DNA from: Palsa-504 sp963790065
GTDB lineage: Bacteria; Actinomycetota; Actinomycetes; Streptosporangiales; Streptosporangiaceae
Assembly: GCA_963790065.1 (NCBI GenBank)
Contig: CAWBNK010000029.1
Location: 248,001-312,000 of the forward strand
Reading direction: 5' to 3'
Length of the DNA stretch: 64,000 nucleotides
This document shows positions 40,971 through 50,808 of the stretch, piece after piece. Each line of letters opens with the position of its first letter. The first letter of the stretch is position 1. A program made the translations under genes and the position numbers. Below the pieces are notes generated by a model. The model worked only from the letters and a program-made list of their open reading frames with translations. It was not told the origin of the DNA and searched no databases.

Positions 40971-43900
40971 GTGCAGGTCGCGATGCTCGGGCCGCTGGAG
41001 GTCCGGACCGGCCCGGGGGAAGTCCTCGAGGTGGGTGGCTCCCGGCTGCGCGCCCTGCTCATCCTGCTGGCCCTGCGCCCCGGCCAGCTGGTCCTGACCA
41101 GCGAGCTGATCGACGGGCTGTGGGGCGAATCGGCGCCGGGCGGGGCGGCCAACGCGCTGCAGGCCCTGGTCTCCCGGCTGCGCCGTGCGCTGCCCGGGGC
41201 CGTGATCGAATCGCGCCCGGCCGGCTACCAGCTCAAGCTCGACCCGCGGGCCACCGACATCGTCCGGTTCGAGGAACTGGCCGCGGCGGGCCGGGCTCAG
41301 CTGCGCGCGGACCCGGCCGCCGCCGCGGCCACCTTGTGCCAGGCGCTCAGCTTGTGGCGCGGACCCGCGCTGCCCGAGGTGGCCGAGACCGACTTCGGCC
41401 GGGCCGTCATCGCCCGGCTTGACGAGCTGCGCCTGTCCGCCCTGGAGCACCGGATCGACGCCGACCTGCGCAGCGGCCCGCACGGCCAGCTCGTCGCCGA
41501 ACTGGAAGGGCTGGTCGTCGCGCACCCGATGCGCGAGCCGCTGGCCGGCCTGCTGATGCGGGCCCTGGCCGCCTCCGGCCGGCGCGGCGCCGCCCTGGAG
41601 GTGTACGAGCAGACCAAGGAGCGGCTGGTCGACCTGCTCGGCGTGGAACCGTCGGCCGAACTAGCCGCCCTGCACCTGGACCTGCTGCGCGCCGACGACC
41701 GGCCCGCCGCGTCTCCCGCCGAACCCGCGCCCCGGCCCGCTGCTCCCACCAACCTGCGGGCCGAGCTGACCAGCTTCGTCGGCCGCGACGCCGAACTCGC
41801 CCAGGTGGCCGGGCTGCTCGGCGCGCACCGGCTGATCACCCTGACCGGGCCGGGCGGCGCGGGCAAGACCCGGCTGGCCGTCGAGGCGGCCCGGGCCGAG
41901 CTGCCCGCCGTGCCGGACGGGGTGTGGCTGGTCGAGCTGGCCCCGGTCACCGACCCGGCCGAGGTTCCGTCCGCCGTGCTCGGTGCCCTGGGCCTGCGCG
42001 AGCAGTTCCTGGTCCGTACCGGCAAGGCGGCCGGGACGTTCCGGTCCGCCGCCGACGAGCAGGCCGACACGCTGGCCCGCCTGGTCGGCGCGCTGGCCAG
42101 GCAGCAGGCGCTGCTGGTCCTGGATAACTGCGAGCACCTGGTGGCCGCCGCGGCCGCGCTGGCCGACCGCGTGCTGGCCGCCTGCCCGCGGGTGCGCATC
42201 CTGGCTACCAGCCGGGAGCCGCTCAACATCACCGGCGAGGCGGTGTGCACCGTAGGCCCGCTCGCGCTGCCGCCGGAGCCCGCCGTAACGTCTATGGCGG
42301 CCGAACGGGCCGTGGTCCCCGCATCCGCCCCCGCGGGACGCCCCGCCGACGGGAACGGAACCGCGGGCTCGATCGCCACCGGAGACTTCGCCTCGGTCCG
42401 GCTGCTGACCCAGCGGGCCCGCGCCGTCTATCCGGGATTCGAAGTGACCGGCGACAACGCGGCCGCCGTGGCCAGCATCTGCCGGGCCCTGGACGGCATG
42501 CCGCTGGCCATCGAGCTGGCCGCGGCCCGGCTGCGCACCATGTCCGCGGAGCAGATCGCGGCCCGGCTGGACGACCGGTTCCAGCTGCTGAGCAGCGGAA
42601 GCCGTACCGCGATGCCGCGGCACCAGACGCTGCGGGCGGTCGTCGACTGGAGCTGGGACCTGCTCGACGACGCCGAGCGCGCGCTATGGCGGCGCTTTTC
42701 GGTCTTCACCGGCGGCGCCACGCTAGAGGCGGCCGAGCAGGTCTGCTCGGGGCCCAACCTGGACGGCACTGACCTGGACGGCACTGACCTGAACGGCAGG
42801 GTCCTGGACCTGGTGACCGCGCTGGCCGACAAGTCGCTGCTGACCGTCAGGCACGGGCCGGCCGGACCCCGGTACCGGATGCTGGAGATCATCAGGGCCT
42901 ACGGCCAGGAACGGCTGGCCGAGGCGGGGGAGCGGGACGAGCTGCGTCAGGCCCACGCCCGGTACTTCACCGCCCTGGCCGAGACCGGCCAGGCGCAGCT
43001 GCGCGGCGCCGGGCAGCTGGACTGGCTGCGCCGGCTGTGGCAGGACCAGGACAACCTGCACGCGGCCCTGCGCGGCGCGGCCGGAGCCGGCGACGGGGAG
43101 ACCGCGGTGCGGCTGGCCGCCGCCCTGGGCTGGTACTGGTCGCTGCGCAGCATGAAGATCGAGGGCGCCGAGCTGATCGCCGACGCGCTCTCGGCCGTCG
43201 GGGACCCCGCGCCGCCCGCGGAATCGCTGGCCGAGGCTTACATCATGGGCGGCCTGCTGGCCGGCGAGACGCCCATGCAAGCCACCGCCGTCGGCTGGTT
43301 CGAGCGGGCCGCCGAGCTGGCCGACCAGATCCCGCCTTCGGCCCACTCGCTGCTGCCCCTCATCGGACCCCTGAGCCAGTTGTTCCTGGCCTCGCAGCGG
43401 ACCCAGGGGCAGCCGCCGCGGCCCGAGATCTTCGACGCCGCGGTAGCGGCCCCGGACCCGTGGGTGAGCGCCATGGCCCAGACCATGCGCGCGCATACCG
43501 CGCTCAACCTGGGCCAGCAGCACGCCCAGGCGGAAGACGACTTCCTGGCCGCGGCGCGCAGCCTCGAGGCGCTGGGCGACCGGTGGGGCCAGGCGGTCGC
43601 CCTGGGCGGCCTGGCCATGCTGGCCGGCTGGCGCGGCGAGCACGCCGTCTCGGTGGCGCGCTACCGGCAGGCGCACCAGTTCGCGGCCGAGCTGGGCAGC
43701 ACCGAGGACCAGGTGCATTTCCGCCTGTTCATGGTGCGCGAGCTCTGGCTGGCCGGCCAGCACGACGCGGCCCGGGCCGAACTGGCCCAGGCCCTGCCCG
43801 ACGCCGAGCGCATGGGCCTGCCCGAGGTCACCGCCTTCGCCGCCTACACCGCGGGCGACCTGGCCCGGCTGGAGGGCGAGCCGGAAACGGCGCGGGCCGC

Positions 43901-44324
43901 CCTGACCCGGGCCCTGGACCTGGCCCGCGGGCCGGACATATCCCAGCAGATCCACGCCGTCGCCGCCACCGCGCTCGGCTACCTGGCGGGCGCGGAGGGA
44001 AACCTGGACGAGGCCCGGGAACTGCATGCCGAGGCGCTGGCCACCGCCCGGTCCGCGGCTGACGCGCCGGTCATCGCCGAGGCGCTGGCCGGCCTGGCCG
44101 ACCTGGCGCTGCGCGAGGGCGACCCGGAGCGATCCGCCGAGCTGCTCGGAGCCAGCCTGGGGATCAGGGGAGCCATGGACCGTTCGGCCATAGAAGAACA
44201 GGCCGTCGCGGAGCAGGCCCGGGCCCTGCTCGGGGACGCCCGCTACGACGCCGCATACCAGCGTGGCCAGGGTGCCACCCTGGACACCCTGGCCACGCTG
44301 GCCCCGGTCACACCCGGCGCTTGA
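40971..44324 (+). CDS. SARP/AfsR-like transcriptional activator (BTAD, NB-ARC and TPR domains)
   Basis: 1117 residues from GTG 40971. An OmpR-like winged helix is at 1-95 (MLGPLEVRTGPGEVLEVGG, LIDGLWGESAPGGAANALQ). The BTAD helical domain is at about 100-240 (LWRGPALPEVAETDF, EVYEQTKERLVDLLGVEPS). The NB-ARC/STAND ATPase starts near 265 with LTSFVGRDAEL, Walker A LTGPGGAGKTRLA near 291 and the Walker B-like LLVLDNCEHLV. A C-terminal TPR-like region runs from about 650 to the end. Such proteins activate secondary-metabolite or resistance genes on nucleotide binding. A convergent ABC exporter follows and overlaps it by 17 bases, so co-regulation is possible though the genes face each other. Confidence 0.92.
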   Translation: MQVAMLGPLEVRTGPGEVLEVGGSRLRALLILLALRPGQLVLTSELIDGLWGESAPGGAANALQALVSRLRRALPGAVIESRPAGYQLKLDPRATDIVRFEELAAAGRAQLRADPAAAAATLCQALSLWRGPALPEVAETDFGRAVIARLDELRLSALEHRIDADLRSGPHGQLVAELEGLVVAHPMREPLAGLLMRALAASGRRGAALEVYEQTKERLVDLLGVEPSAELAALHLDLLRADDRPAASPAEPAPRPAAPTNLRAELTSFVGRDAELAQVAGLLGAHRLITLTGPGGAGKTRLAVEAARAELPAVPDGVWLVELAPVTDPAEVPSAVLGALGLREQFLVRTGKAAGTFRSAADEQADTLARLVGALARQQALLVLDNCEHLVAAAAALADRVLAACPRVRILATSREPLNITGEAVCTVGPLALPPEPAVTSMAAERAVVPASAPAGRPADGNGTAGSIATGDFASVRLLTQRARAVYPGFEVTGDNAAAVASICRALDGMPLAIELAAARLRTMSAEQIAARLDDRFQLLSSGSRTAMPRHQTLRAVVDWSWDLLDDAERALWRRFSVFTGGATLEAAEQVCSGPNLDGTDLDGTDLNGRVLDLVTALADKSLLTVRHGPAGPRYRMLEIIRAYGQERLAEAGERDELRQAHARYFTALAETGQAQLRGAGQLDWLRRLWQDQDNLHAALRGAAGAGDGETAVRLAAALGWYWSLRSMKIEGAELIADALSAVGDPAPPAESLAEAYIMGGLLAGETPMQATAVGWFERAAELADQIPPSAHSLLPLIGPLSQLFLASQRTQGQPPRPEIFDAAVAAPDPWVSAMAQTMRAHTALNLGQQHAQAEDDFLAAARSLEALGDRWGQAVALGGLAMLAGWRGEHAVSVARYRQAHQFAAELGSTEDQVHFRLFMVRELWLAGQHDAARAELAQALPDAERMGLPEVTAFAAYTAGDLARLEGEPETARAALTRALDLARGPDISQQIHAVAATALGYLAGAEGNLDEARELHAEALATARSAADAPVIAEALAGLADLALREGDPERSAELLGASLGIRGAMDRSAIEEQAVAEQARALLGDARYDAAYQRGQGATLDTLATLAPVTPGA

Positions 44325-45138
44325 ACGCCCGCACCGCGAGCGGGGCGAACACCGCGGTGAACGCCACCGCGTAGAGCAGGGACTCCACCGCTGGCCGCGC
44401 GACCGGGCCGGACACCATGAGCCCGCGCACGGCGTCGGAGACCAGCGAGACCGGGTTCGCCTTCGACCAGGCCTGCAGCCAGCCCGGCATCGAGGCCGTG
44501 CGGACGAACGCGTCGCTGGTGAACGTGATCGGGAACAGCACCACGAACCCGAAGATCTGCACCTTCTCGGGATTGGCCGCGAGCATGGACACCAGCACCA
44601 GCGCCCAGGAGATGGCCAGCGTGGAGACCAGGACCAGGGCGAAGGCGGCCAGTACACCCAGGGCATTGGTGCCGACCCTGAACCCGAGGATGTATCCGAT
44701 GCCCAGCAGCATGACGAGCGCCCAGGTCTGCTTGGCCAGGTCGGCCAGGATCCGGCCGGCCAGCGGGGTGAACCTGGCGATCGGCAGCGAGCGCAGCCGG
44801 TCGAAGAATCCCTCCTTCAGGTCGGTGGACAGGCCGGTGGCCGTGTTCAGCGTGGTGAACAGCGAGTTCTGCACCATGATGCCGGGCAGCGCGAACATCA
44901 GGTACGCGTGCGGCGAGCCCCCGATTGCGCCGCCGAACACGTAGGTGAACAGGAGCAGGAACATCACCGGCTGGACGCTGAAGTCGATCAGCTCGGCCGG
45001 GTTGTGCCTGATCTGGACGAGCGTCCGCCAGGCCAGCGAGAAGGTCTGCCGCAGTCCCTCGAGCGGCCCGACCCGCGGCGTCACCGCCCTCGAATTATCC
45101 GAAACCGTACTATCCATAAGCGTGCTGATCGTGGTCAT
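44308..45138 (-). CDS. ABC-2 type exporter permease (DrrB-like)
   Basis: 276 residues with six membrane segments: an N-terminal cytoplasmic part (FSLAWRTLVQIRHNPAELID), VQPVMFLLLFTYVFGGAIG, ALPGIMVQNSLFTTLNTATG, the coupling segment DLKEGFFDRLRSLPIAR, LVMLLGIGYILGFRVG, the FALVLVSTLAISWAL segment, KVQIFGFVVLFPITFTSDAF and a final helix. The E-G-x-x-D-R-L-R-S-x-P motif is the ABC-2 signature of daunorubicin-type exporters. It should form a complex with the adjacent ATPase and export a hydrophobic drug or lipid. It is coupled to the ATPase gene by a 4-base overlap. Confidence 0.92.
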   Translation of the reverse strand: MTTISTLMDSTVSDNSRAVTPRVGPLEGLRQTFSLAWRTLVQIRHNPAELIDFSVQPVMFLLLFTYVFGGAIGGSPHAYLMFALPGIMVQNSLFTTLNTATGLSTDLKEGFFDRLRSLPIARFTPLAGRILADLAKQTWALVMLLGIGYILGFRVGTNALGVLAAFALVLVSTLAISWALVLVSMLAANPEKVQIFGFVVLFPITFTSDAFVRTASMPGWLQAWSKANPVSLVSDAVRGLMVSGPVARPAVESLLYAVAFTAVFAPLAVRAFKRRV

Positions 45139-46121
45139 GGCGCCTCGCTCCCTTCCTCTTCCTCGGAGCCGTCCGCTGCCGTGCTGTCCTCTTCTGGGCG
45201 GCGGCCGGTCAGCGACAGGAACACCTCGTCCAGGCTGGACCCGCGCAGGTTGAGCTCGGCCACCCGGATGCCGGCGTCGGTCAGCCGCGCCACCACGGTG
45301 GGCATCACGTCTTCCCCGCCCACCGCGATGGTCACCGTCGTGTTCCTGACCTCGGGATCCGCCGGGGTGAACCCGGCCACCACGGCCACCACGGCGGCCA
45401 GGTCCGCCGGGCTGGCGGGCCGCACGCTGAGGGTCAGCGCGCCCGTGCGGGCCTTGAGCTCTTCAGGCGACCCCAGCGCGATCACCTTCCCGTGGTCGAC
45501 GACCGCGATCTCGTCGGCCAGATGGTCGGCCTCCTCCAGGTACTGGGTGGTGAGCAGGACCGTGACCCCGGTCGCGGTCAGCCCGCGCACCACATCCCAC
45601 ATCTCGTTGCGGCTGAGCGGGTCGAGACCGGTGGTCGGCTCGTCCAGGTAAAGCACCCGCGGCCTGCTGACCAGGCTGGCGGCCAGGTCCAGCCGCCGCC
45701 GCATGCCGCCCGAGTAGGTCCTGGCCGCCCGGTCCCCGGCGTCCGACAGCCGGAACGCGGCCAGCAGTTCCCTGGCCCGGGCCTTGGCCGCCGGCCGCGA
45801 CTGGCCGGTCAGCCGCCCGATGAGCATGAGGTTCTCGCGCCCGGTGAGTGCCTCGTCCACCGAGGCGTACTGCCCGGTCAGCCCGGTGAGCTGCCGGACC
45901 TGGTGGGCGTGCCGGACCACGTCGTGCCCGCAGACCTCGGCGTGACCGCCGTCGGGGCGGAGCAGCGTGGCCAGGATCCGTACTGCCGTGGTTTTCCCTG
46001 CGCCGTTCGGTCCCAGGAGGCCGAACACCGAGCCGGTGCGAACGGCGAGGTCGATCCCGTCCAGCGCGACGGTCTCCCCGAACCGCTTGACTAGCCCTTC
46101 GGCCACGATTGAGTAAGTCAT
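45135..46121 (-). CDS. ABC exporter ATPase (DrrA-like)
   Basis: 328 residues. Walker A GPNGAGKTT at 37-45, Q-loop LTGQYASVDEALTGREN, signature YSGGMRRRLDLAASL, Walker B VLYLDEPTTGLDP and H-loop-equivalent Gln in LLTTQYLEEAD. The C-terminal DUF4162-like domain (LNLRGSSLDEVFLSLTGR) is the DrrA hallmark. A short acidic tail follows. It energises the adjacent permease. The start is about 180 bases from the divergent kinase remnant; transcription of the pair runs from about 46.15 kb leftward. It is near a SARP-type regulator, as in many resistance exporters. Confidence 0.94.
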   Translation of the reverse strand: MTYSIVAEGLVKRFGETVALDGIDLAVRTGSVFGLLGPNGAGKTTAVRILATLLRPDGGHAEVCGHDVVRHAHQVRQLTGLTGQYASVDEALTGRENLMLIGRLTGQSRPAAKARARELLAAFRLSDAGDRAARTYSGGMRRRLDLAASLVSRPRVLYLDEPTTGLDPLSRNEMWDVVRGLTATGVTVLLTTQYLEEADHLADEIAVVDHGKVIALGSPEELKARTGALTLSVRPASPADLAAVVAVVAGFTPADPEVRNTTVTIAVGGEDVMPTVVARLTDAGIRVAELNLRGSSLDEVFLSLTGRRPEEDSTAADGSEEEEGSEAP

Positions 46122-46299
46122 GCTGCTACCGTGCCGCCCCGCGCTGACAGGTCACCGAGACCCCGCTGACGCCCCCTGACATCCCGCTGACACGTCCGCC
46201 GGCGGAACTGTGGGCCATTCTGTGGGTCTTGTTCATGGAGACGGGCCGCCGCGCTGCCTAGCGTCCTTATCGAGAGCTCGCCGAGCAGGGAGGGTCGTC

Positions 46300-48804
46300 A
46301 TGATCGGGCCATTGCAAGCAGGAGATCCCCAGGTGGTGGGACCGTATCGCGTCCTGGGACGGCTCGGCGCCGGCGGAATGGGCCAGGTGTACCTGGGCCG
46401 TTCGGTCGGCGGCCGCCTGGTCGCGGTCAAGGTCATCCGCCCGGAGCTGACCGACGAGCCGGGCTTCCGGGCCCGGTTCGCGCGGGAGGTAGCCGCGGCC
46501 AGGAACGTCAGCGGGCTGTTTACCGCGCTAGTGGTGGACGCCGACGTAGCCGGGCCCGTGCCCTGGCTGGCCACGGCGTACGTAGCCGGCCCGTCGCTGG
46601 CTGAGGCGGTGGAGACGCACGGCCCGCTGCCGGCGCACTCGGTGCTGACGCTCGCGGCCGGGCTGGCCGAGGGACTGCAGGCCATCCACGCGGAGGGCGT
46701 GGTGCACCGGGATCTGAAGCCGTCGAACGTCCTGCTGGCCGATGACGGACCGAGGGTCATCGACTTCGGGATCTCCCGCGCGGCGGAGGCCAGCATGCTG
46801 ACCCAATCCGGCACGGTGATGGGCTCACCCGGGTTCATGTCCCCGGAACAGGCCGAGGGAGGCGCGGTCAGCCTGCCCAGCGACGTGTTCAGCCTCGGCG
46901 CGGTGCTCACGTTCGCGGCCACCGGTGAGGGCCCGTTCGGCACGGGCTCCAGCCCGGCGCGCAGGCGACTGGTATCCGTGACTGCGGACCGGAACCGATC
47001 GAGCGGCGCGTAGCGGACCGGCTGCGGCCCTTGCACGCCCTCTTGCTCATCGATAACTTCGAGCAGGTGGTCGACGCCGCCGACGTGCTATCGACGCTGC
47101 TTGGCCGCTGCCCCGGCGTCAAATGCCTGGTGACCAGCAGGTGCGCGCTGCGGCTGAGGGGAGAGCACGAGCACGTGCTCCTTCCGCTCCCGTTGCCGCC
47201 AGCTGGCGTCGAGCGGGCGTCCGATCTCATCCGGTTCCCCTCGGTCGAGCTGTTCGCCCAGCGAGTCGAGGCCGTGCTCCCCGGCTGGGCGCTGAACGAG
47301 GAAAACGGCGAAGCAGTGGCCGAGGTCTGCCGCCGGCTCGACGGGCTGCCGCTGGCCCTGGAACTAGCGGCCGCCAGAGCGAAGATCCTCTCCCCGGCGG
47401 CGTTGCTCGAGCGGCTCCAAGGCCAGCTCACCCTGCTGTCGCGGGGGCCGCGAGATTCCGATGACCGGCAGCAGACGCTGCAGGCGACCTTGGACTGGAG
47501 CTATGAGCTTCTCGGCGCTGCGCCCGCCCGGCTGTTCGGGCAGCTATCGGTGTTCGCCGGCGGCTGGACGCTCGAGGCCATGACCCAGGTGTGCGATAGC
47601 GGCAGCGAGATCGACACCCTGGACGCCTTCGCCAGCCTGGTCGACAACAGCCTGGTCTGGCGGGTCGGCCAGCCCGAGGCGGTGCGCTTCGCGCTCCCCG
47701 TTACCATCCGCGAATACGCCGCGGGCCAGCTACGCTAGGCGGGGGAGACTGACGCCGTCGCCGGCCGGCACCTGGCGTGGTGCCTGGACCTCGCGGAGAC
47801 CGCTGCGGCCGAGCTCACCGGAGCCAGCCAGCAATCATGGCTGCAGGTCCTGACCGCCGAACACGCCAACCTGAGGGCCGCGCTCGAGTACACGATCACA
47901 GCGGGAGAGTCCGCTGCCGGGCAGCGTCTCGCGGGCGCGCTGTGGCGGTTCTGGGAGATCAACGGGCATCTCGCCGAAGGACGGCGATGGCTCGCGCAAG
48001 TCCTCGAGCTGCCCGGACCCAGCCCGGCCCTGGTTGGGGCCCGGGCGTTCAAGGCCGCAGGCAACCTGGCGCGTGACCAGTGCGACTTCGGCGCGGCCAT
48101 CGAGCTCAGCCGGCGCGCCCTCGCCCTGTTCACCGAGGCCGGTGACGCCGCGGGTACCGCGGCAGTGCTCAACAACATGGGTACCGTCGAGCTCGACCGG
48201 GGCGATGTGCAGGCGGCGATCACCTATTTCGAGGCCAGCCTCGGCCGCTTCACCGAGCTGAATGATCAGTGGGGCATGGCCCTGGTCCTGGGCAACCTGG
48301 CCCAGGCGCTGCGCACGACCACCGAGCATGCACGGGCCGAACGCATCGCCCGCCAGAGCGTCGAGGCATTCGAGGCCTTGGGCGATGAGCAGGGCACCGC
48401 GCGCTCACTGACCACCCTGGCCCTGATTCTGGGCCGGAACGGGCAGCCTGGTGAAGGCCTCACACTGCACGCGCGCGGTCGACCTTCGCATGCGAGTCGA
48501 CGACCGCGCGGGCGTGGCGCGCTCTCTGGAAAATATCGCCTGGTGCCAGGCCAAACTGGGAGACCCGGCCGCGGCCGCCTGGCTCCTCGGGCAGGCTGAA
48601 CGGCTGCGCGAGGCGGTGGCCATGCCGCACAGCGCTGATGACCGTCTCGAGTACGACGAGACCGTCGAGTGCCTTCAGTCAGCCCTCGACGGGACCGCAC
48701 GGACGGCGTTGTGGTCGGCAGGACGCGATGCACCACTGACTGAGGCACTGATCAGGATCCAGATCCGGCCAGAACGCGTGGCCGGTGATCACGAACGTCA
48801 GTGA
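46300..48804 (+). pseudogene. Decayed regulator: Ser/Thr kinase domain + NB-ARC ATPase + TPR (multiple lesions)
   Basis: From ATG 46300 a normal kinase start is read: GRLGAGGMGQVYLG, Lys44 in VAVKVIRP, HRDLKPSNVLL, DFGISR and SPEQ. It stops making sense after residue 218 (GEGPFGTGSS, near 46953). From about 46960, in another frame, an LuxR/AfsR-type ATPase begins late, at IEPxER-like and LHALLLIDNFEQVVDAADVL (47031 on), so its Walker A is missing. It continues (RRLDGLPLALELAAARAKIL, LDWSYELLGAAPARLF) to a TAG at 47736. Beyond it, in the same frame, TPR-type sequence runs on (RHLAWCLDLAETAAAELTGA, VLNNMGTVELDRGDVQAAI). A frameshift near 48465 moves it to another frame that ends at 48804. The ancestral order kinase-ATPase-TPR is a known actinobacterial regulator architecture. 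Confidence 0.8.
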
Positions 48805-48880
48805 TCTGCCGGTACTTTGCCGGCGCTAGCCTGCTCTCGGCGCATCATGGGATAACGACTCAAGCCAGAACGGGGGCGCC

Positions 48881-50097
48881 ATGTTCCACGTGGACTCCGA
48901 GGTCGGCCGCCTGCGGCAGGTAATCCTGCACCGCCCTGACCTGGAGCTTAAGCGGCTGACCCCAGACAACGCCGCCGACCTGCTGTTCGATGACGTGCTG
49001 TGGGTGAGCCGGGCCCAGGACGAGCACGACGCGTTCGCCGACGCGCTGCGGGCCCGCGGCGTCGTGGTCCACTACTACGGCGACCTGCTGGCCCAGACCC
49101 TGGACATCGCCGAGGCGCGCGGGTACATCCTGGACCGGGTGTTCGACCCGCGCTGGCACGGCCCGCTGGCCGCCGCCACGCTGCGGGACGCCATGGACGG
49201 GCTGGACTCGGTCCGCCTGGCCACGTTCCTGGCGGGCGGGATCACCAAGCGCGAGATCGCCGAGTTCGGCCCGGAGCCCAAGAGCATCGCCTTCCGTTCA
49301 CTCGATCCCGACGCTTTCGTGCTCGCCCCGCTGCCGAACCTGCTCTACCAGCGGGACACGTCGTGCTGGATCTACGGCGGAGTGTCCGTCAACGCCATGC
49401 GCCGGCCTGCCGGATCCGGGAGACCGTCACCGACGTGGCCATCTACCGCTGGCACCCGATGTTCGCCCAGGCCCGGTTCGACGTCTGGTACGACGGTGCC
49501 GATGCCGCGCCCGCCACCATCGAGGGCGGCGACGTCCTGGTCATCGGCAACGGGGCGGTGCTGGTCGGGATGAGCGAGCGGACCACGCCCCAGGCGGTGG
49601 AGGTGCTGGCCCACCGGCTGTTCGCGGCCGGGGCGGCCCGCTGCCTGGTCGCCGTCGACATGCCCAAGACCCGGGCCTTCATGCACCTGGACACCCTGCT
49701 GACCATGGCCGACTACGCGGTCTTCGCGAAGTACGCGGGCATGGGCATGCTGCCCTCCTACACGGTCGAGCCCGGCGCCACCGTCAGCGAGCTCAAGATC
49801 ACCGATCACCCTCCGGAGGACATGCACCGGGCCATCGCTGCCGCCCTGGACCAGCCCAACATCACCGTGCTGACCGCCCTGCAGGACGTCCACTCCGCGC
49901 AGCGTGAGCAGTGGGACGACGGCTGCAACGTGCTGGCCGTCGAGCCGGGCGTGGTCGTGGCCTACGAGCGCAACGTGACCACCAACGCCTACCTGCAGGA
50001 CAACGGCATCGAGGTGATCCCGGTACCGGGCGGCGAGCTCGGCCGCGGCCGCGGCGGCCCCCGCTGCATGAGCTGCCCCATCGAGCGCGACGCCTGA
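48881..50097 (+). pseudogene. arcA: Arginine deiminase with a single frameshift
   Basis: Frame 1 from ATG 48881 reads VDSEVGRLRQVILHRPDLEL, DDVLWVSRAQDEHDAF, PLPNLLYQRDTSCWIYGGVS and NAMRRPA. One base is missing near 49410, and the next frame continues RIRETVTDVAIYRWHPMF, TIEGGDVLVIGNGAVLVGMS, AFMHLDTLLTMADYAVF and GGPRCMSCPIERD to TGA at 50097. The reconstructed protein has about 405 residues, normal for ArcA, with the guanidine-binding Asp/His segments and catalytic Cys in R-C-M-S intact. It would hydrolyse arginine to citrulline and ammonia. No arcB, arcC or ArcD follows. As written it is interrupted; the rest of the frame looks well conserved, so the lesion is recent or a sequencing error. 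Confidence 0.88.
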
Positions 50098-50115
50098 CCG
50101 CGGGAGCGGTACCCT

Positions 50116-50135
50116 GGTAGAACGATCAGGTAGAA
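50116..50135 (+). promoter_or_regulatory. Direct repeat upstream of vapBC
   Basis: GGTAGAA occurs at 50116-50122 and 50129-50135 (13-base spacing), 10 bases before the vapB ATG at 50145. It may be an autoregulatory site of the VapBC complex; the second copy also overlaps the AAAGGTGG ribosome site. Confidence 0.35.
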
Positions 50136-50144
50136 AGGTGGATT

Positions 50145-50399
50145 ATGAGCCTTAACATCAAGAGCGAGGAGACCCATCGGCTGGTCCAGGAACTTGCCGC
50201 GCTAACCGGTGAGACGCAGACCACGGCGGTAACGGTCGCGGTCCGCGAGCGCCTTGACCGGGTCCGGCATCTGGACGAGGCCGGGCTCGCTGACCGGCTT
50301 CTGGCCATCGGCCGGGACACCGCCCCCCGCCTTCGCGAGCCGTTTCGCACAGGTGACCACGGCGACCTGCTCTACGACGAGCGAGGGCTGCCGGCTTGA
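50145..50399 (+). CDS. vapB: Type II antitoxin, VapB family
   Basis: 84 residues. LNIKSEETHRLVQELAALTG followed by TQTTAVTVAVRERLDRVRH is the N-terminal ribbon-helix-helix-like part of the Rv0623/VapB antitoxins. The C-terminal half, APRLREPFRTGDHGDLLYDE, is the toxin-binding tail with the usual Leu-Tyr-Asp-Glu-x-Gly-Leu-Pro end. It should neutralise VapC and repress the operon. It has AAAGGTGG as a ribosome site and its stop overlaps the toxin start (TTGA). Confidence 0.93.
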   Translation: MSLNIKSEETHRLVQELAALTGETQTTAVTVAVRERLDRVRHLDEAGLADRLLAIGRDTAPRLREPFRTGDHGDLLYDERGLPA

Positions 50400-50806
50400 T
50401 CATCGATACGTCTGCCCTCATCGCGATCCTTCGCGACGAAAACGATGCTCCGGATATGGCCCACGCCATCGAGCGGGCGCCGGTACGAAGGATCTCCGCC
50501 GCGAATTACCTGGAGACGGCCGTCGTTATCGACGCGAGCCGCGACCCCATCGCCAGCCGCCGCTTCGACGAGCTGGTCGATACCGCGGAAGTGCACATCG
50601 AACCGGTGACCCACGACCAGGCCTGCATCGCCCGCGACGCCTACCGGGACTTCGGAAAGGGCAGCGGCCACAAGGCCGGCCTTAATTTCGGAGACTGCTT
50701 CGCGTACGCCCTGGCCAAATCCACCGGCGAAGCGCTGCTTTACAAGGGCGACGACTTCGGCCACACCGATCTGATGGCCGCCTTGCCGCCTGAGAAGGAA
50801 CGATAG
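50396..50806 (+). CDS. vapC: Type II toxin, VapC family PIN-domain ribonuclease
   Basis: 136 residues from TTG 50396. PIN-domain acids: Asp4 in MIIDTSAL, Glu40 in AANYLETAVVID, Asp100 in LNFGDCFAYALAK and Asp119/120 in LLYKGDDFGHTDL. All four are present, so Mg-dependent RNA cleavage is expected. Overlap with vapB keeps toxin made only after antitoxin. The next gene starts 2 bases after its stop, so the dioxygenase may be cotranscribed, which is unusual for a toxin-antitoxin pair and may help keep the module expressed. Confidence 0.94.
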   Translation: MIIDTSALIAILRDENDAPDMAHAIERAPVRRISAANYLETAVVIDASRDPIASRRFDELVDTAEVHIEPVTHDQACIARDAYRDFGKGSGHKAGLNFGDCFAYALAKSTGEALLYKGDDFGHTDLMAALPPEKER

Positions 50807-50808
50807 CC

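Noticed and set aside
42723..44666. 647-codon open frame antisense to the AfsR-like gene
   Set aside because: Low-information shadow frame; the sense strand carries BTAD, Walker and TPR features.
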